A DNA stretch of 64,000 nt from NCBI GenBank assembly GCA_964030475.1, contig CAXIPT010000033.1:1-64000 (forward strand), in the 5' to 3' direction. The DNA is from Tethya wilhelma (lineage: Eukaryota; Porifera; Demospongiae; Tethyida; Tethyidae). The position numbers were made by a program, and so were the translations under genes. Positions 31,831-44,136 of this stretch are shown here, piece after piece. Below the pieces are notes generated by a model. The model saw only the letters and a list, made by a program, of their open reading frames with translations. It had not been told where the DNA came from and made no database searches. Numbering within the stretch: the stretch's first letter is position 1; the number at the start of each line of letters is the position of its first letter.

Positions 31831-32045
31831 TAAAGAGATAAATTCTAGGTACCATAAATTCCAAGAACTGATATAAGCCTCAAAATAACCTGTACGCGAT
31901 CGCCGTACAGGGAGAGGTAATACCTACAAGTAGAAAGCAACTGTGTGAAAGCGCTTGGATTAGACAAGCATGTACAAAGCTTTGGCTTGCCTTTCTGTCT
32001 TTGTGCTGTAGCAAATTTTGAGGCTAGTCAGCTTATAATTAAAAA

Positions 32046-32600
32046 ATGGATGACAGTGCAAGCATCAGAGTTGCAGTTATAGAGCATGGCTACACTAGGC
32101 TAGAGGATATTGGAGTCCCATTGCCAGTCTGCTTGCAACTACAACAGTTGCAGTTAAAGATGGACCAAGCTCACTGGACTGCAAAGCAGTCTGCTGCAGG
32201 ATTTTCAGTGTCATTTTTCTGGCCAGCCCTGAATTCTGCCACCAAAGATATCAAAGCAAAGAAAAGGAAGAAAAGGAACCTAAGGAAGTCAAAAGAGAAC
32301 TCTTCATCCAAACAAGCCTCGACTAATCATCCATCTATTGTCAAAAAGCCAGAGACAACTTCACCACATCCTGTTCCATCTAGTGCTCACCCACAATCCT
32401 CTGAGTCTCTTGTGCCTGCCACACTGTCCTCACTGAGAACACCATCACCTCCAAAAATAATCACTCCCAGAAGCCAAAACCTCTCAGATTGCTGTTATGA
32501 GCACCGTGACAATACTGCAGGAGTGAATTTTCAAACAGCTGATGGGACACATGGTTGGACGCCCGTTGTGAGGAAAAAGAGTAAAACACATCAAACATGA
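32046..32600 (+). CDS. Hypothetical LINE ORF1-like protein
   Basis: 184 codons starting MDDSASIRVAVIEHGY. A central GFSVSFFWPALN is followed by a very basic stretch (KAKKRKKRNLRK) and a Ser/Pro/Thr-rich region. The end GTHGWTPVVRKKSK is echoed just downstream (DGTPGLKICRRGPPTWTPIK, ~32690-32745). I suspect a gag-like ORF1 of a non-LTR element because of the basic/low-complexity layout and neighbouring LINE remains, but I cannot name a family. The start is the first ATG after stops. Confidence 0.4.
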   Translation: MDDSASIRVAVIEHGYTRLEDIGVPLPVCLQLQQLQLKMDQAHWTAKQSAAGFSVSFFWPALNSATKDIKAKKRKKRNLRKSKENSSSKQASTNHPSIVKKPETTSPHPVPSSAHPQSSESLVPATLSSLRTPSPPKIITPRSQNLSDCCYEHRDNTAGVNFQTADGTHGWTPVVRKKSKTHQT

Positions 32601-33100
32601 CCACTATCAATCTCAGAGTGAATCAAGCAGTGATAGTTGCGGCAGTGAGCTGGACATCTCATGCGCTAGATCAATTGAATTTGAGGCTAGAGATGGAACA
32701 CCCGGATTGAAAATCTGCCGAAGAGGCCCTCCAACATGGACCCCTATTAAAGCTTCAAATTCAGCTGTGGTGGCAGCTGCCTTGCTCATAAATATTCGCT
32801 ACGGTTTGTTGCACAGCATAGCAACTGTCCTAGCTCCGTGTTAGCAACTAAGCCTGAACGAGGCTGACATTGCTGTCTATATACCTGCAACAGAAACAGC
32901 TCCACCCCTCAAAATTTGCATGGAGCATGCTGAGGTGTAGCGCAGCACAACCGTGCAAGAAAAAAATTTTCGCACAAAAATGCGAATTAAACTAAAACCA
33001 CATTTTACTCCGATAACATAAATTTCCTAACCCGCACGTTTTCCCTTCACAGGTCACATATAGTTAATTATATATCACTGTAAAAACTGGGTCGTGAAAA
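32601..33100. other. Flank of the ORF1-like gene
   Basis: 32690-32760 repeats the WTP(V/I) motif of the preceding ORF in another frame, suggesting tandem decay. The rest holds nothing recognised. Confidence 0.4.
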
Positions 33101-33104
33101 TTAC

Positions 33105-33327
33105 TACCTAAAGTAGTAACACTCACTACATTTGCTGTCACTACCAGGTACTAGTGATACTGTTAATTGGTAATAATCACTACAGAAGTGTGAACTGCTG
33201 AGACTTGTGTAGTGACTTCCACTACACCGACCACGATCACTACATCGCATGCAAAAGTAGTGCCTCTCGATCACTATGTATTCTACAAAAGTAGTGATTC
33301 TTGAAAACGCACATCACTACTTTGGGC
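33105..33327. repeat. Cluster of TCACTAC / GTAGTGA motifs
   Basis: Five exact TCACTAC sites (33123, 33138, 33177, 33237, 33314) and two GTAGTGA sites (33209, 33291) occur in 200 bp, along with near matches (CTAGTGATA, CCACTAC, TCACTAT). The motif appears in both orientations. It could be a multi-site protein-binding region or the subterminal part of a DNA transposon. Confidence 0.6.
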
Positions 33328-33510
33328 GTGGCCATTGTTGTGGCCGTTCATGGGCCAAAAGATATCCAGAGAAGAGCTAGAGCATGCAGAGTCTACAGTG
33401 GCAAGTAGAGGCCAGTGTAAAAGTTTATGCGAGTCTTCAAGTCAAGTAAAGTGGTCAAATCAAGCAGCTTACAATGCAAGTACGTATTCGTAGTAATACT
33501 CAGTATTTTT

Positions 33511-33800
33511 AAGCCTCGGCACGTGCCTATATAGCACATGCCGAGGATTATGGTAATGGTTTTGTCTGTGTGTCTGTCTGTCTGTTACACGATTATCTGA
33601 AGAATGGCAGCTCTATGGAAGCTCTCTAGTTCATGAATCGAAACTATCTTGAAATTTGTTGTGTGTAGAATTTTGCAAAACGCTGTAGTTCTTGAGATCT
33701 GAAGCTTTTGTGCACTTTTGAGCGCCTAGCTTTGAAACCGCACACATCGATCACGCCCTGTGTGGTGTGCGTTATCTAGAAGGCACAGTAGAGCAGCTTG
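33511..33800 (+). mobile_element. Helentron/DINE-like element, 5' fragment
   Basis: Begins AAGCCTCGGCACGTG after TTAA, as at 4998, and carries the (GTCT)n tract, GATTATCTGAAGAATGGCAGCTC, CAAAACGCTGTAGTT and GTGTGCGTTATCTAGA. A local inverted GCACATGCCGAGG follows the 5' end. No 3' inverted partner or hairpin was found. Confidence 0.65.
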
Positions 33801-34544
33801 CAGCTTGCAGCTTGGAATTGGCCTCTCAGTTGGCCTAGCTGCTTGGACAGGTAGGTAAGTCTATTCATTGCAAGTAAATTTTTGAACAGAGAGACTTTGT
33901 AGAACTATGAGCTTAGTTTGTGTAGTTTTGTAGCTAGTTTATGAGTCTGGCTAGCGAGACTAAGTTTATACTAAGTCAGCAAGGCTGAGGCACTAACTGC
34001 ATGAGCTGTCACGGTTATGCCAACTTGATCAATGCAATATTGTAGTACTAAAGCATCAGTGTAACTGTTCATCAAGTGATTTTACCCCATTTCTAAACTG
34101 AGTTTACAAAGATTATCAAGTTATGAGGTTCAAACATGCTATTCGGAATAGGAAAAAGTAGGAGGACATGTACTGTTCACAGTGAATTAACTTCAGTTTG
34201 CACTGAATATTGAGATTGGAGTATGAATGTATTGCAAAGATCTTTTCCCAGTAAATAACCTTTTTACTGGTGTCTTAATAAAAATTTCCAACTTACAGCG
34301 TTGTTGTTTAGTTTAGGTTGAGTACTTTCCATTGACATGATTGAATAACTATAGCTATACCTGTCCCCATTTTTTGTGCCAAATTAAAAATAAAGAAGTT
34401 TGATATTTGTATTGACTTCAATGGGGAAAGGCTGAGGTGTGACCCTTTAGCCAAGCATATCTTAGCTTCTGTGTGAGTACAAAAAACATTTCAAATTCAC
34501 TTCATGTTGTCTGAGGAGTGTGTGTGACATGATTTCAAACAATT
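33801..34544. other. Intergenic, nothing recognised
   Basis: No coding potential or repeat family recognised. Confidence 0.5.
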
Positions 34545-35678
34545 AGAGTAAGTAATCTATTGTTGGACACAACCTATATTCAGACACTATTTGTAGCCTA
34601 TACAGTAAGTATGACCATTTGTATTCCTTTCATATAATAGTACTACTCTTCCTTAACAACATACCTGGAATTGAATCAGTGGAGACAATGTCCTTCGTAG
34701 CTATGGCTAAAATACAGAGGTGTCCAAAACCTCTCTTTTCGGACATTTACCTCCATTTTCGGACAGTGGCTTAATTTTATTTCACTTAGAAAAGGCTTGT
34801 GGACACAAAGAGTGTATTATCACATAGTAGTACCCTTCTACTTTCTACACTGTAAAACCTAACTTTTGCAACTGAGCTATTATGAAGTAAGAATCTTTTA
34901 CATCACCATAGGTCACGACCTCCATTATCGTACACATTCTGAAATAATTACACATGCTTTTTTAGCTGTTTAGTGAAGAGGGAAGAATCTGCTGGTCTTA
35001 AACTGCAGGAAACCAAGTAGAATTATGCTTTTATTCATTTCCTTTCATCAATGTTAGGATGCAGATTGTTTTACCACGTACATTTAAATCTCTGTGCACA
35101 TATACAGTTAATATACCATTGCTGTATTCTATACACTATGATCCAGTAAAGACATGCAATCTTAGGTTTAATATTTTAACAAACAAATTAAACAAAATGA
35201 ATAAAAACTGGGTACTTTTTCATTTTGGACCAGTGATACCATTCCTTCTTCACTAAATTGCTAAAGGGCATACTTTTTTATGGAGAATGTGTCCGATAAT
35301 AGAGGTCATAACCTATGGTGATGTAAAAGATTCTTACTTCATAATAGCTTAGTTACAAAAGTTAAGTTTTATGGTGTAGAAAGTAGAAGGGTACTACTAT
35401 GTGATAATACACTCTTTGCATCCACAAGCCTTTTCTAAGTGAAATAAAAGCCACCCTCCGAAAATGGAGGTAAATGTCCAAATAGAGAGGTTTTGGACAC
35501 CTCTATATTTTGAGCCATAGCTACAAAGGACATTGTCTCCACTGATTCAATTCCAGGTATGTTGTTAGGGAAGAGTAGTATTATTATATGGTAGGGATAC
35601 AAATGGTTATGCGTACTGTATAGGCTAAAAATGGTGTCCGAATATAGGTTGTGTCCGACAAGAGATTATACTTACTCT
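34545..35678. mobile_element. 1.13-kb foldback element with ~400-bp arms
   Basis: The left arm (34545-34955) and right arm (about 35281-35678) are long inverted copies. Matching blocks run from AGAGTAAGT / ACTTACTCT at the edges through GGACACAACCTATATTC, GACAATGTCCTT, GGTAAATGTCC, CACTTAGAAAAGGCTT and AAAGATTCTTACTTCATAATAGC. The ~325-bp centre has no gene (35059-35256 is an unconvincing frame). The right edge AGAGTAAG is also the start of the repeat ends at 213, 14566 and 38557. Confidence 0.9.
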
Positions 35679-35759
35679 ATCTACTGCTCTAAGTTATGCT
35701 AATAGTACAAGGTGCTAACAAGTGACAATGAGCTCCCTTTTACTTCATGTCTGTACATA

Positions 35760-37546
35760 CTCAGGTACATTAAGGCACGGGACCCTCATTAAAATGAAAA
35801 AAATATGCGTATTGCCTATAACTACCACTTGTTAAATTTTTTGAATTAATGAATAATTAATTAGGTGGAGCTGAAGACCTGTTTCCATGGCAACCAAACT
35901 TTTATGTGAGAATCGACTTACCATGTACTTAATAAAATTTACCACTCCGTCTTGATAAACATTGAATTACGCAATGCAACTATAGCATGTATCTAGGTAA
36001 CCGCCTTATTTTGATGACGTAATTGTTAATTCCCAATGTCGAGTTGTGGATAGCTGTATATATCACTACGCTTCAAATATCAAAAGTATGAAGGTTTCAA
36101 GCTTAATCTACTCTCTAAACAAGCTTCTTAGAGTACACAACGTGCATGAGCTGCAGAAGCCTCTGGATTAGTTTGGGCATAGATAATAGAGTGGGAGTAG
36201 GGATTAGAAACGCGTGTATCACTCAATTATTACGTCAGACTGAATCCGCGACACGATGACCTCACGTCATTGCAAAGAAAACATATGGAAAAGATCGTTA
36301 GCACTGCTTCAAGCACTGGAGCCAAAGCCGTTGCAAAACTTGTGAACAGTAACTACACAAGCTCGACCAGTAACAGTGAACAGTGTCAAGTTGACCTGGA
36401 AGCGATCTAAGTTGTCAATAAAATTAAAACTTAAGTATTTACTATAAAATATGAAGAAAGTCTAATGAGTGACTAATTGTGTAGTTTTTTCTTCATAATA
36501 CAACCAAAGTAGTAGCAATAAACTACTTCACTGCATTTGTAACAATCCAACCAATGCAAATGGACAGGTAAATTTTGCAGTACATACTGAATGCCTATCA
36601 ATAGTTGGACATTGGGCAAAAAATTTTGTGTAGTTTTTGTACTCAAAGAATACTTCTAAACTTAGTAAGTAGCTTGAGTTTAGCTATATTAAACTCCATA
36701 TTGTGCAATAATACACAGATTGGGAGGGAGAAAACTCATGCTTGGACGGTGAGTTAAGAATTTTGACCTCGCTAGCTGAGATGTTAGTACAGTCAGACCA
36801 TACAGCAGCTGCTGTACGAGGGCGCGCTAGCGCACGGGCTTTCAGTGACGTCACGAAAGAGTCATGTGACCGTGGCACGGTTTCATTAACACACGAGTGC
36901 AGCATTTCTAATCTCTATACTCCTACTCTATTATCTATGGTTTGGGGGAGCTAGCAATTTGTATTACGTCATTTATTAGTTGGCAAAGGCCGCATGGTTT
37001 GCAAGTTTTGTAAGTTTTGTGTACAGTTTGATATGAAATCTGGCCAACAAGTTTGCCGGAGGTTTATAGCAAGCTTTGAATGTACAATTAAACATGCACT
37101 AAGCTCTAAGTGTTTTAAGGTGATCTTGCGGAAGAATTTTGGAATGGTATCACAGAAGGTGAGTTATTTGCACGAGAAGCTAAATTAAAACCCTCACAAA
37201 ATGCTTTTTTGCAGCTAACTATAATGAAATACGATCGAGCTAAGGGCAGATTCCATCTGGTAAAAACTTAGATGGTATACTCTTTAAAATTATCTTTGAA
37301 ATTCTCAACGTCTCTTGTTGAAATGATCTTTATTGTTGGCCAACTCAGTTTATGATTTATAAATAGCTAATTAAATATTCATTTATTCAACAATTATTGG
37401 ACATTTGAGGTTAATCATATTCATAATAGATTATAGTTTCATTGTATCTTCTAACTTTTGCTAGCTTTCTTTTACTTTCTACATTATTTGCAGCTGAATT
37501 ATACATGCAAATTAGCTATGACAGTCCTTAAGTGCCCTGAGCAGAT
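35760..37546 (-). mobile_element. DNA element with CTCAGG...TTAAGGCA termini
   Basis: Edges CTCAGGTACATTAAGGCACG (35760) and CTTAAGTGCCCTGAG (~37527-37541) are inverted, and resemble the termini of 62590-63434. Internal sequence at 36960-37205 matches the reverse complement of 62930-63165, and 35930-36010 matches the reverse of 63330-63395, so this is a second copy in inverted orientation, enlarged by an insertion at 36172-36950. An exon-like stretch (36994-37158) ends at GTGAGT, and a TTTTTTGCAG acceptor lies at 37205-37214, but no protein family is recognised. Confidence 0.6.
36172..36950. mobile_element. Nested element with ~45-bp inverted ends
   Basis: CATAGATAATAGAGTGGGAG...GATTAGAAACGCGTGT (36178-36213) is inverted at about 36893-36943. 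It is absent from the related element at 62590-63434, which supports insertion. Confidence 0.6.
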
Positions 37547-37738
37547 AGGTGAAGGCTACTTTAAGCCTAATATACAGCAAGGCTGGATATTCAATGACCG
37601 CAAAGTGAATGCATATTGTGCATGAGTATATATATTAAAATCTTTTGTGAAATGAGGGCGTGCATGGCTTAGGTACACATGGCTACGTCCAGGGTAATCA
37701 CGCAGGAAGTTAACAAAGTATAGATCTATTTGAAATAC

Positions 37739-38217
37739 CAAGTTCTTGGTGTCCAAGTTGACGACAAACAACCCTAGCATCATTCACATCCCAAGTGGAA
37801 ACCCACTGGTTGACATAAGATAAAGTAGTTGAACAAACGGTCCCCCACACCCGATTGATGCAAACTTCAACACGACCTTCAACATTGAACGTTGAACCAC
37901 CAACGAGTCTAACATCACCATCCAAGCAATTAGCATACATCACTTGTGTGTCTATTATATACATATATATACACGTTATGGTAATATAATTATATTGTTA
38001 AACAAACTAATGTATTATGCATACAGCAATTAACTTCCTTTAAAACCAATACCTTGACATCTCACAGAAGCATCTCTTGTTGAAGCACAAGTATAAGTAT
38101 CAAACACACTGTTATAAGGACACTCCCAAACAGTGTTCTCGGTACCACTGCAGTTCAAATCAACTATGTGAAACGGCCACACAGACTCTGTGTGTGACAC
38201 TTTCCCAGCAAATGCTC
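37739..38217 (-). CDS. SRCR receptor exons (second half, then first half)
   Basis: Two minus-strand exons. 38217-38053 encodes the second half of one domain ([16 protein letters not shown] ... [16 protein letters not shown] ... DASVRCQ). 37942-37739 encodes the first half of the next ([20 protein letters not shown] ... [14 protein letters not shown]). Both start and end in phase 1. They are close paralogues of 47738-47574 and 47473-47282. The first-half exon here has four extra residues (VSTW after VNQW) from a local 12-bp duplication. The matching first half for 38217-38053 is missing, because sequence beyond 38602 belongs to a different duplicated block. An extracellular ligand-binding role is expected from the family. 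Confidence 0.85.
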
Positions 38218-38601
38218 CTAATAATTATATCAAATAACAATGCTCTGAAACAGCTAGTAACGTGCAATAACAAAAAAAGTGTGTAATCATACTAAGGGCA
38301 GTTAAGGCAGATCAGTTTGAATACTGTAGTTTAATATTGTCAAAAATGACTTTATTCAGTGAAGCAGTGACTGTATTCTATCAATGGAGAGCCTATACTA
38401 CTATGTTTACATTATAGAATAGTGGTAAAAGATATTCATGATGCATGGTTACCATGGATATGCTAATTGGTCATGAATATTAGTGGGGGTCAAAGTTTAT
38501 TTGCCTTAACCGCTAATTTGCCGTCTCCGGCTACGAAAAAGCTTTGTAATCGCTACGTAGAGTAAGCCACCAACTATCGGCCACCATCGAATTCGGACGC
38601 G
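38218..38601. other. Intron/junction region between SRCR blocks
   Basis: No exon found. 38556-38600 carries the TAGAGTAAGCCACC...TTCGGACG repeat end, and the duplicated SRCR block begins right after it at 38602. Confidence 0.6.
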
Positions 38602-39834
38602 TGATTGCTAGTATATATACTTCATTTAATTTACAATTGGGAGACAAAGGACACTGTATAGTATGACGTGATGAAGACTGAAAATGAAGTATAGTCATGT
38701 GCCGAAATTCCAAGTTTTGGCTTGTTTCATTGCTTTTTATAGCACTGCCCATTCCTACTCTGTTATTTTTATAAAATTTTTACTACTTGTTATAAAAGCT
38801 TTGGAGATGGATGACTATAAAACAACAATGAACTTAATTTTTTGTTTTGCTGTTTTAATTGTTGAAATGAAACTTGCCTTCACAATTCACAGTCACATCA
38901 TCAAAATGATTACAAGTGGATCCTGCCCAAGAGTACTTCAAAGAATTACAATCATTTAGAGTTCGCTCGGAGCCTAAACAGTAAGCTTGGTAAATCAACA
39001 AGGGTCTACCAGTTCCAGCACCAGCATATAAGGAAGATGAGCTACTTTCTGTAAAACCTATTATATACAAAAAAATTTTCAATGTAAAAAAAAATGCTTA
39101 TGTATATATACACATTCATACACAGCAAACTATACTTGCCATAAAACTTTTGATATCCTAGTTGATGGCAAGCAACTCTGAGATCTCTCAAATCCCAGTT
39201 GTAATTGCACACACTTCCCCATGCTTTATTGATGCACACTTCAAGCCTTCCTGATGTCTCAGATACTCCTCCTGCTAGCCTGACATCACCAGTACTGCAC
39301 TCTGAAGGCTCTGTTACAAGACCTGTAAGCATTGTGTGATGATATGACTCACACCATACACAGTCCAAAAAAATGCATGGTATAATTTACTTTGGCAAAC
39401 AACAGATGCATCACTTCTACTATGACAGCTGCCAAGAGGTTCAGTACTGTAACTACAATCAAGCAGTCTCTCTTCACTACCAGTGCAAGACACATTTGTT
39501 ACAGCTACTGGCCAAATAACCTCGATGAATTCATCCCTATCAGCAATAGCTCCTACATCAAAGTAACCATGTAGATACAAGATTAATGCAGTAATTTATT
39601 CACTCACTAACCATATCTAGAGTATCCAAGTTGGTGGCACACTACGCTAGCATCTTGGTCATCCCAGTGTTCATCACAGACAGAGCCCCATGTCTTACTG
39701 ACACATAGTTCCACCCTACCATAGTTTCGATAGTAGCTGCCAGACTCACTCACCAAACGAATTGTTCCAGGCATACATATTGCTACATTTGATAGTAATA
39801 ATATTTATATTTTACATCAAAAACTTGGTGATAG
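38602..39834. repeat. 1,233-bp segment duplicated at 22259-23491
   Basis: Second copy of the segment ending at the N at 23492. On the left it begins inside a family A foldback element, directly after an unrelated repeat end. On the right it continues into unique sequence. Confidence 0.9.
38878..39782 (-). CDS. SRCR receptor exons, two domains
   Basis: Exons 39782-39622, 39552-39391, 39322-39140 and 39048-38878 repeat exactly the four exons described at 22535-23439, including both GC-type donors (GCAAGT) after the third and fourth exon. This copy lies in line with other SRCR exons on the same strand (45627-48970 upstream, 37739-38217 downstream) and is therefore the better candidate for the real genomic position. 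A LINE at 41037-44315 would lie in an intron upstream. Confidence 0.88.
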
Positions 39835-41036
39835 ATACTTTTATATGGCTATAGCCAAACAACTAGCAAAAAGTGTAGGAATGGGTACAGTGCTGCAAAA
39901 ATTATGAAACAATTGAGGCAATTCTCAAGTTTTGTGTGTCCATCTGTGTGTAATGAGAGTTCACTGAAAGTGATGTGACTTCAAGCTAAAATGCTTCTTT
40001 TACTCTCTCAGGTGGACAATGCAAGCTATGAAAAGTGTGCCTAGAGAGCTATTGTCAGCTTAGGATAGAATCACAGGTACTACAAGTACTGTTTTTGAGA
40101 TCGCTGACAATGGCTTACCACTGATAGGGTTTGAAAACGTCTCTATGTTGCCAGAAAACTTGTCAAATTGTGTCAGAAAACTTTTGAAATTTAACTTGAG
40201 TCTTCATTTGTTCTTCACCAGTCAAAGATGAGTGAAAACTTCCATAAAAGATAGGACGGTAACCAGCTCTCCAGCTCTCGGGTCAAGTGTATGGCCACAA
40301 GGTTTGCGTCTGCTAGCATTGCAAGGTATAGAGTTAACTTTGCTACTGAGACAGCAAACTTCGTTCTTTTGGTGATCATTGGACAAAATTAGTTCGCTCC
40401 TTTGTTTGCTATATAGAGCTATTGTGTTTCAGGCTTGTAGCTCACCCTTGTGTATCTTGTTGCCACACAATTCAACCCTTTTCTTCGTGAACAAATTACT
40501 GCTATTGCAGTTCTTTCTCTTGCGGTTATAGGTCTCTATCTCGTCAGTTAGACCACTGCTAGAGCTAGCTTCAAAATTTTATGCCCCTAGGCTTTTAATG
40601 ACAACAAAAAACAATCTCACCCTATAGCACTTTTACAGACAACGACGACGTCCAATACTGGAGAATGGCAGTTTGATGAATTTTTGACAATATTATTTTA
40701 ATGGACAAATGCATGCAACTGTAGAATCGTTCTCGTTACTTTTCTTTGAAAAGTGTACCAATAGAATACTTTAAACTATTCTATAGAATGTCTAGATAAC
40801 AAAAATAGAACACAAAACAAGGCCTATAACATTATTGGGTAGAAGCAAACTTTCGGACAGCTTTTTTGATGCGGCCATTTAAGTGTCTACTGTGGGTGTA
40901 GCAGATGTCACATAACAATCAGGCTATTCATAAATTAGCGCAACTGGATCAAAATGCAATAGTCACAGTATAGAGTATCGCTTTGGTCTCCAATCTCACT
41001 CTCTTTCTTAGTAGTCAATTTTAAAGTTTACTCTTC
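39835..41036. other. Intergenic or intronic, mostly unrecognised
   Basis: 39874-39910 is a short family A fragment (GTGTAGGAATGGGTACAGTGCTG). The remainder shows no gene or known repeat. If the SRCR exons on both sides belong to one gene, this is intron. Confidence 0.5.
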
Positions 41037-44000
41037 TCAGATCAGAAACAGCATAAAAACAGCGAACTCTCGAGATTTATTCATGCGAGTAAAAGGAGTA
41101 TGGCCACGTTGCCCATATGCCCACGTATGCCCGTGTCTGATGAAGCGTGGTGCTGTCCTGATTGTATGAAACAGGCTCTCCCATTTCATGACTGTTCTAA
41201 TATTACCAGTTCCTGTGACTCCTCCTTCTCTATTAGCAGTTCCTCCTCTGAACACCAGTCTCTGGACAATAAGCGAGTGAGAAGGAACTCATGTTCCATT
41301 TATTACTCTAACTGTCGTAGCATTTTACCGAAGATTGATAATCTCCGTGCTGTTGCTGTCTCCCAAAACCCTGACATCCTGGTCCTTACTGAGACATGGT
41401 TGGACCCTACTGTTAAAGATCACGAGATTTTTATTCCAAACTACTCCATCACTCGAAGGGATCGATGCCGACATGGGGGTGGTTTGATTATGTATATCCG
41501 GGACTCCATACCTATTTTATCCATGGTTTGTCATCCAAAGATTGAGCTAATTCTGAGTCGAATTCAACTGAGGCAAGGTGTTTTAATGGTTGGTCTATTG
41601 TATCGCCCACCCTCATCTGCGGTTTCTGATATCTTTACTGAACTTGATACTACCCTTCACAACCTACCATCTTCACATCTGAAGTCCTGTTGTATTTTTG
41701 GCGATTTCAATGTAGATCTTCTATGTGATAATCCCACCACCCCTGATCATCTCTGCCTCTCTGATGTGGTCACAAAATTTAACTTTCAGCAGGTGGTCTC
41801 TGAGGCTACAAGAGTCACTGATAAGTCTTCCACCCTGATTGATCATGTTTACATCTCAGATACAAATTTTCTTGAGGCTTGTTGTAGTGGCCCTCCTTTG
41901 GGCTCTTCTGATCACAACTCTGTAAGTGTTCGTCTGACCTGGTCTCATGTTTCTGCCTCTCGCCACCGTCGTCTAGTATGGAAGTACTCTGCTGCTAACT
42001 ACGAATCAGCTTGTGATGAGCTAGCTCTGCTCCCTACTACTCTATTTGACACAACAGATGTAGACCAGTTTTGGTCAAACTGGATGAGCTCCTTTCTATC
42101 AATTATGTCTAGGAACATTCCAAGTAGATCTGTTACAATCCGCAAATTCTTACCATGGATTTCCCAGGAGATTAGAATTCTGATGCTCAAATGTGATCGT
42201 CTTTTTCGGCGAGCTAAGTCGCTAGCCACTCCATCCTCCTGGTGTGCTTACTGCAAAGCACGTAACCGTGTTGTCAGCTCTCTTCGTTCGGCCAAACGAC
42301 ACTTCTACGACCATCTATCTTCACTAGTCCGTACACCAAAGCAGTTTTGGTCTGTTTATAGATCATTCTTTCCAAATAAGCGCAGACAGCCTGCCATCAT
42401 GTCAAATGGTACCACATCTGCTGAATCTTCTCTCGGGAAGTGTGACCTTTTGCTCTCCCACTTTTCTTCCAAAAACTCAAATGCTGCTCAAGTAAATACT
42501 TTCTCTATCTCTGCACCCCCTATTGCCCCTGGCCTATCCACCGTTACATGTGATAGTGGTGACGTTTTCAAAGCAATCTCTTTGCTACCACAACGAATGG
42601 CAAGTGGTCCTGATGGTATTTCCAGTCGAATGCTGAAGGGCACTATTGATATCATATCATCTTCCTTGGCTAGCCTCTTCAGTTTGTCTCTGGAAAAGGG
42701 TGTGGTTCCTACATCATGGAAACTGGCAAATATACCCCTGTCTACAAAGCTGGTGACCCCAAGCTAGTATCTAACTATCGTCCTATTGCTCTACTATCCT
42801 TGCCATCCAAACTTCTTGAGCGCATTGTCCATAGCAAACTACTGTCATATGTCTTATCAAACTCTATCCTCTCCAAACGTTAGTTCGGTTTTCGTCCTGC
42901 TAGTTCTACTCAAGAAGCCCTCCTCTCAGCCTCTAAGGACTGGCATCTGCACCTGGACCAGAGATCTAATGTTGCTGCTATCTTTTTTGATCTATCTAAA
43001 TTAAGCCTTTGATACAGTGCCCCATCACGGTCTCATTGGTGCTCTGTCTAGGATTGGTGTCTCAGGATCCTTGCTCCGCTGGTTTACCAGCTACCTCTCT
43101 GGCAGGCGCCAGCAGGTTGTTGTAGATGGCTCTACCTCTGTCCCCCTCTCCAGTCAGATCAGGTGTTCCTCAGGGATCAATTTTGGGGCCTCTGTTATTC
43201 AACATCTACATTGACCCTATTACATCCCTATCATTGTCATCTACCTCTAAAATCATGTTATATGCTGATGACATACTCCAATATAAGCCTATTCTCTGTG
43301 AAAGAGATGTAGTTGCTTTGCAATCTGATATAAACATCATTATAAATTGGATTAACGATGCTGGCCTCAAACTAAATGCCTCTAAAACCAAACTGTTACT
43401 TATATCTCGACGAAAGCTCCCACCATCTATATCTCTATTTGTTGATCAGCAGCAAATTCAGCAGGTTAATTCAGTTGTCTATTTGGGTGTGACGCTCACT
43501 CACAATCTATCCTTTTGCACCCATATTAACAACACTTGTAAGCATGCCAAATCTCAGCTGGGTCTTCTTTATAGGCTTTTTGGTCAGGCCTCCACTCCTG
43601 CTTTAAATCGTCTTTATAAAGCACTTGTCCTCCCAACCCTTGAATACTGCTCTGCCATATGGGACCCTCATTACAAGTGTCAGTCTGATCTTCTGGAGCA
43701 AGTACAAAAACTTGGTTCCAAGATTGTTTCTAAACGTTGGGGCAATTTCTCTTATGATCAACTTTTATCCAATCTTAAGTGGGAACCTCTTGCTATGCGT
43801 ATGAAGAAGCAGAAGGTTCAACTCTGTCATAAAATTCTGTCTGGTCACTCTATTATTAAAGTTTCCCCTACTGTTTTTATCCCACACCCTTTACCCCATT
43901 TGAGACACCGTCATAATCATCCTTTGTTTTGTCCTTATGCTCACACACGCTCTCATCTCTCATCTTTTTTTGTCAGTGTTATTCCACTTTGGAACTCCAC

Positions 44001-44098
44001 TCACCCTGATATTATGGCCTGTTTCTCACGGCAGTCTTTTAAATACCGTCTAAAACTAAGTACTGAACCCTTCCTTTAATTTCATGTTCTCTTGTATT

Positions 44099-44136
<38 letters not shown>

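Noticed and set aside
36742..36954. Plus-strand ORF at 36742-36954 as a gene
   Set aside because: It lies inside an inverted-repeat element and an equally open minus-strand frame overlaps it.
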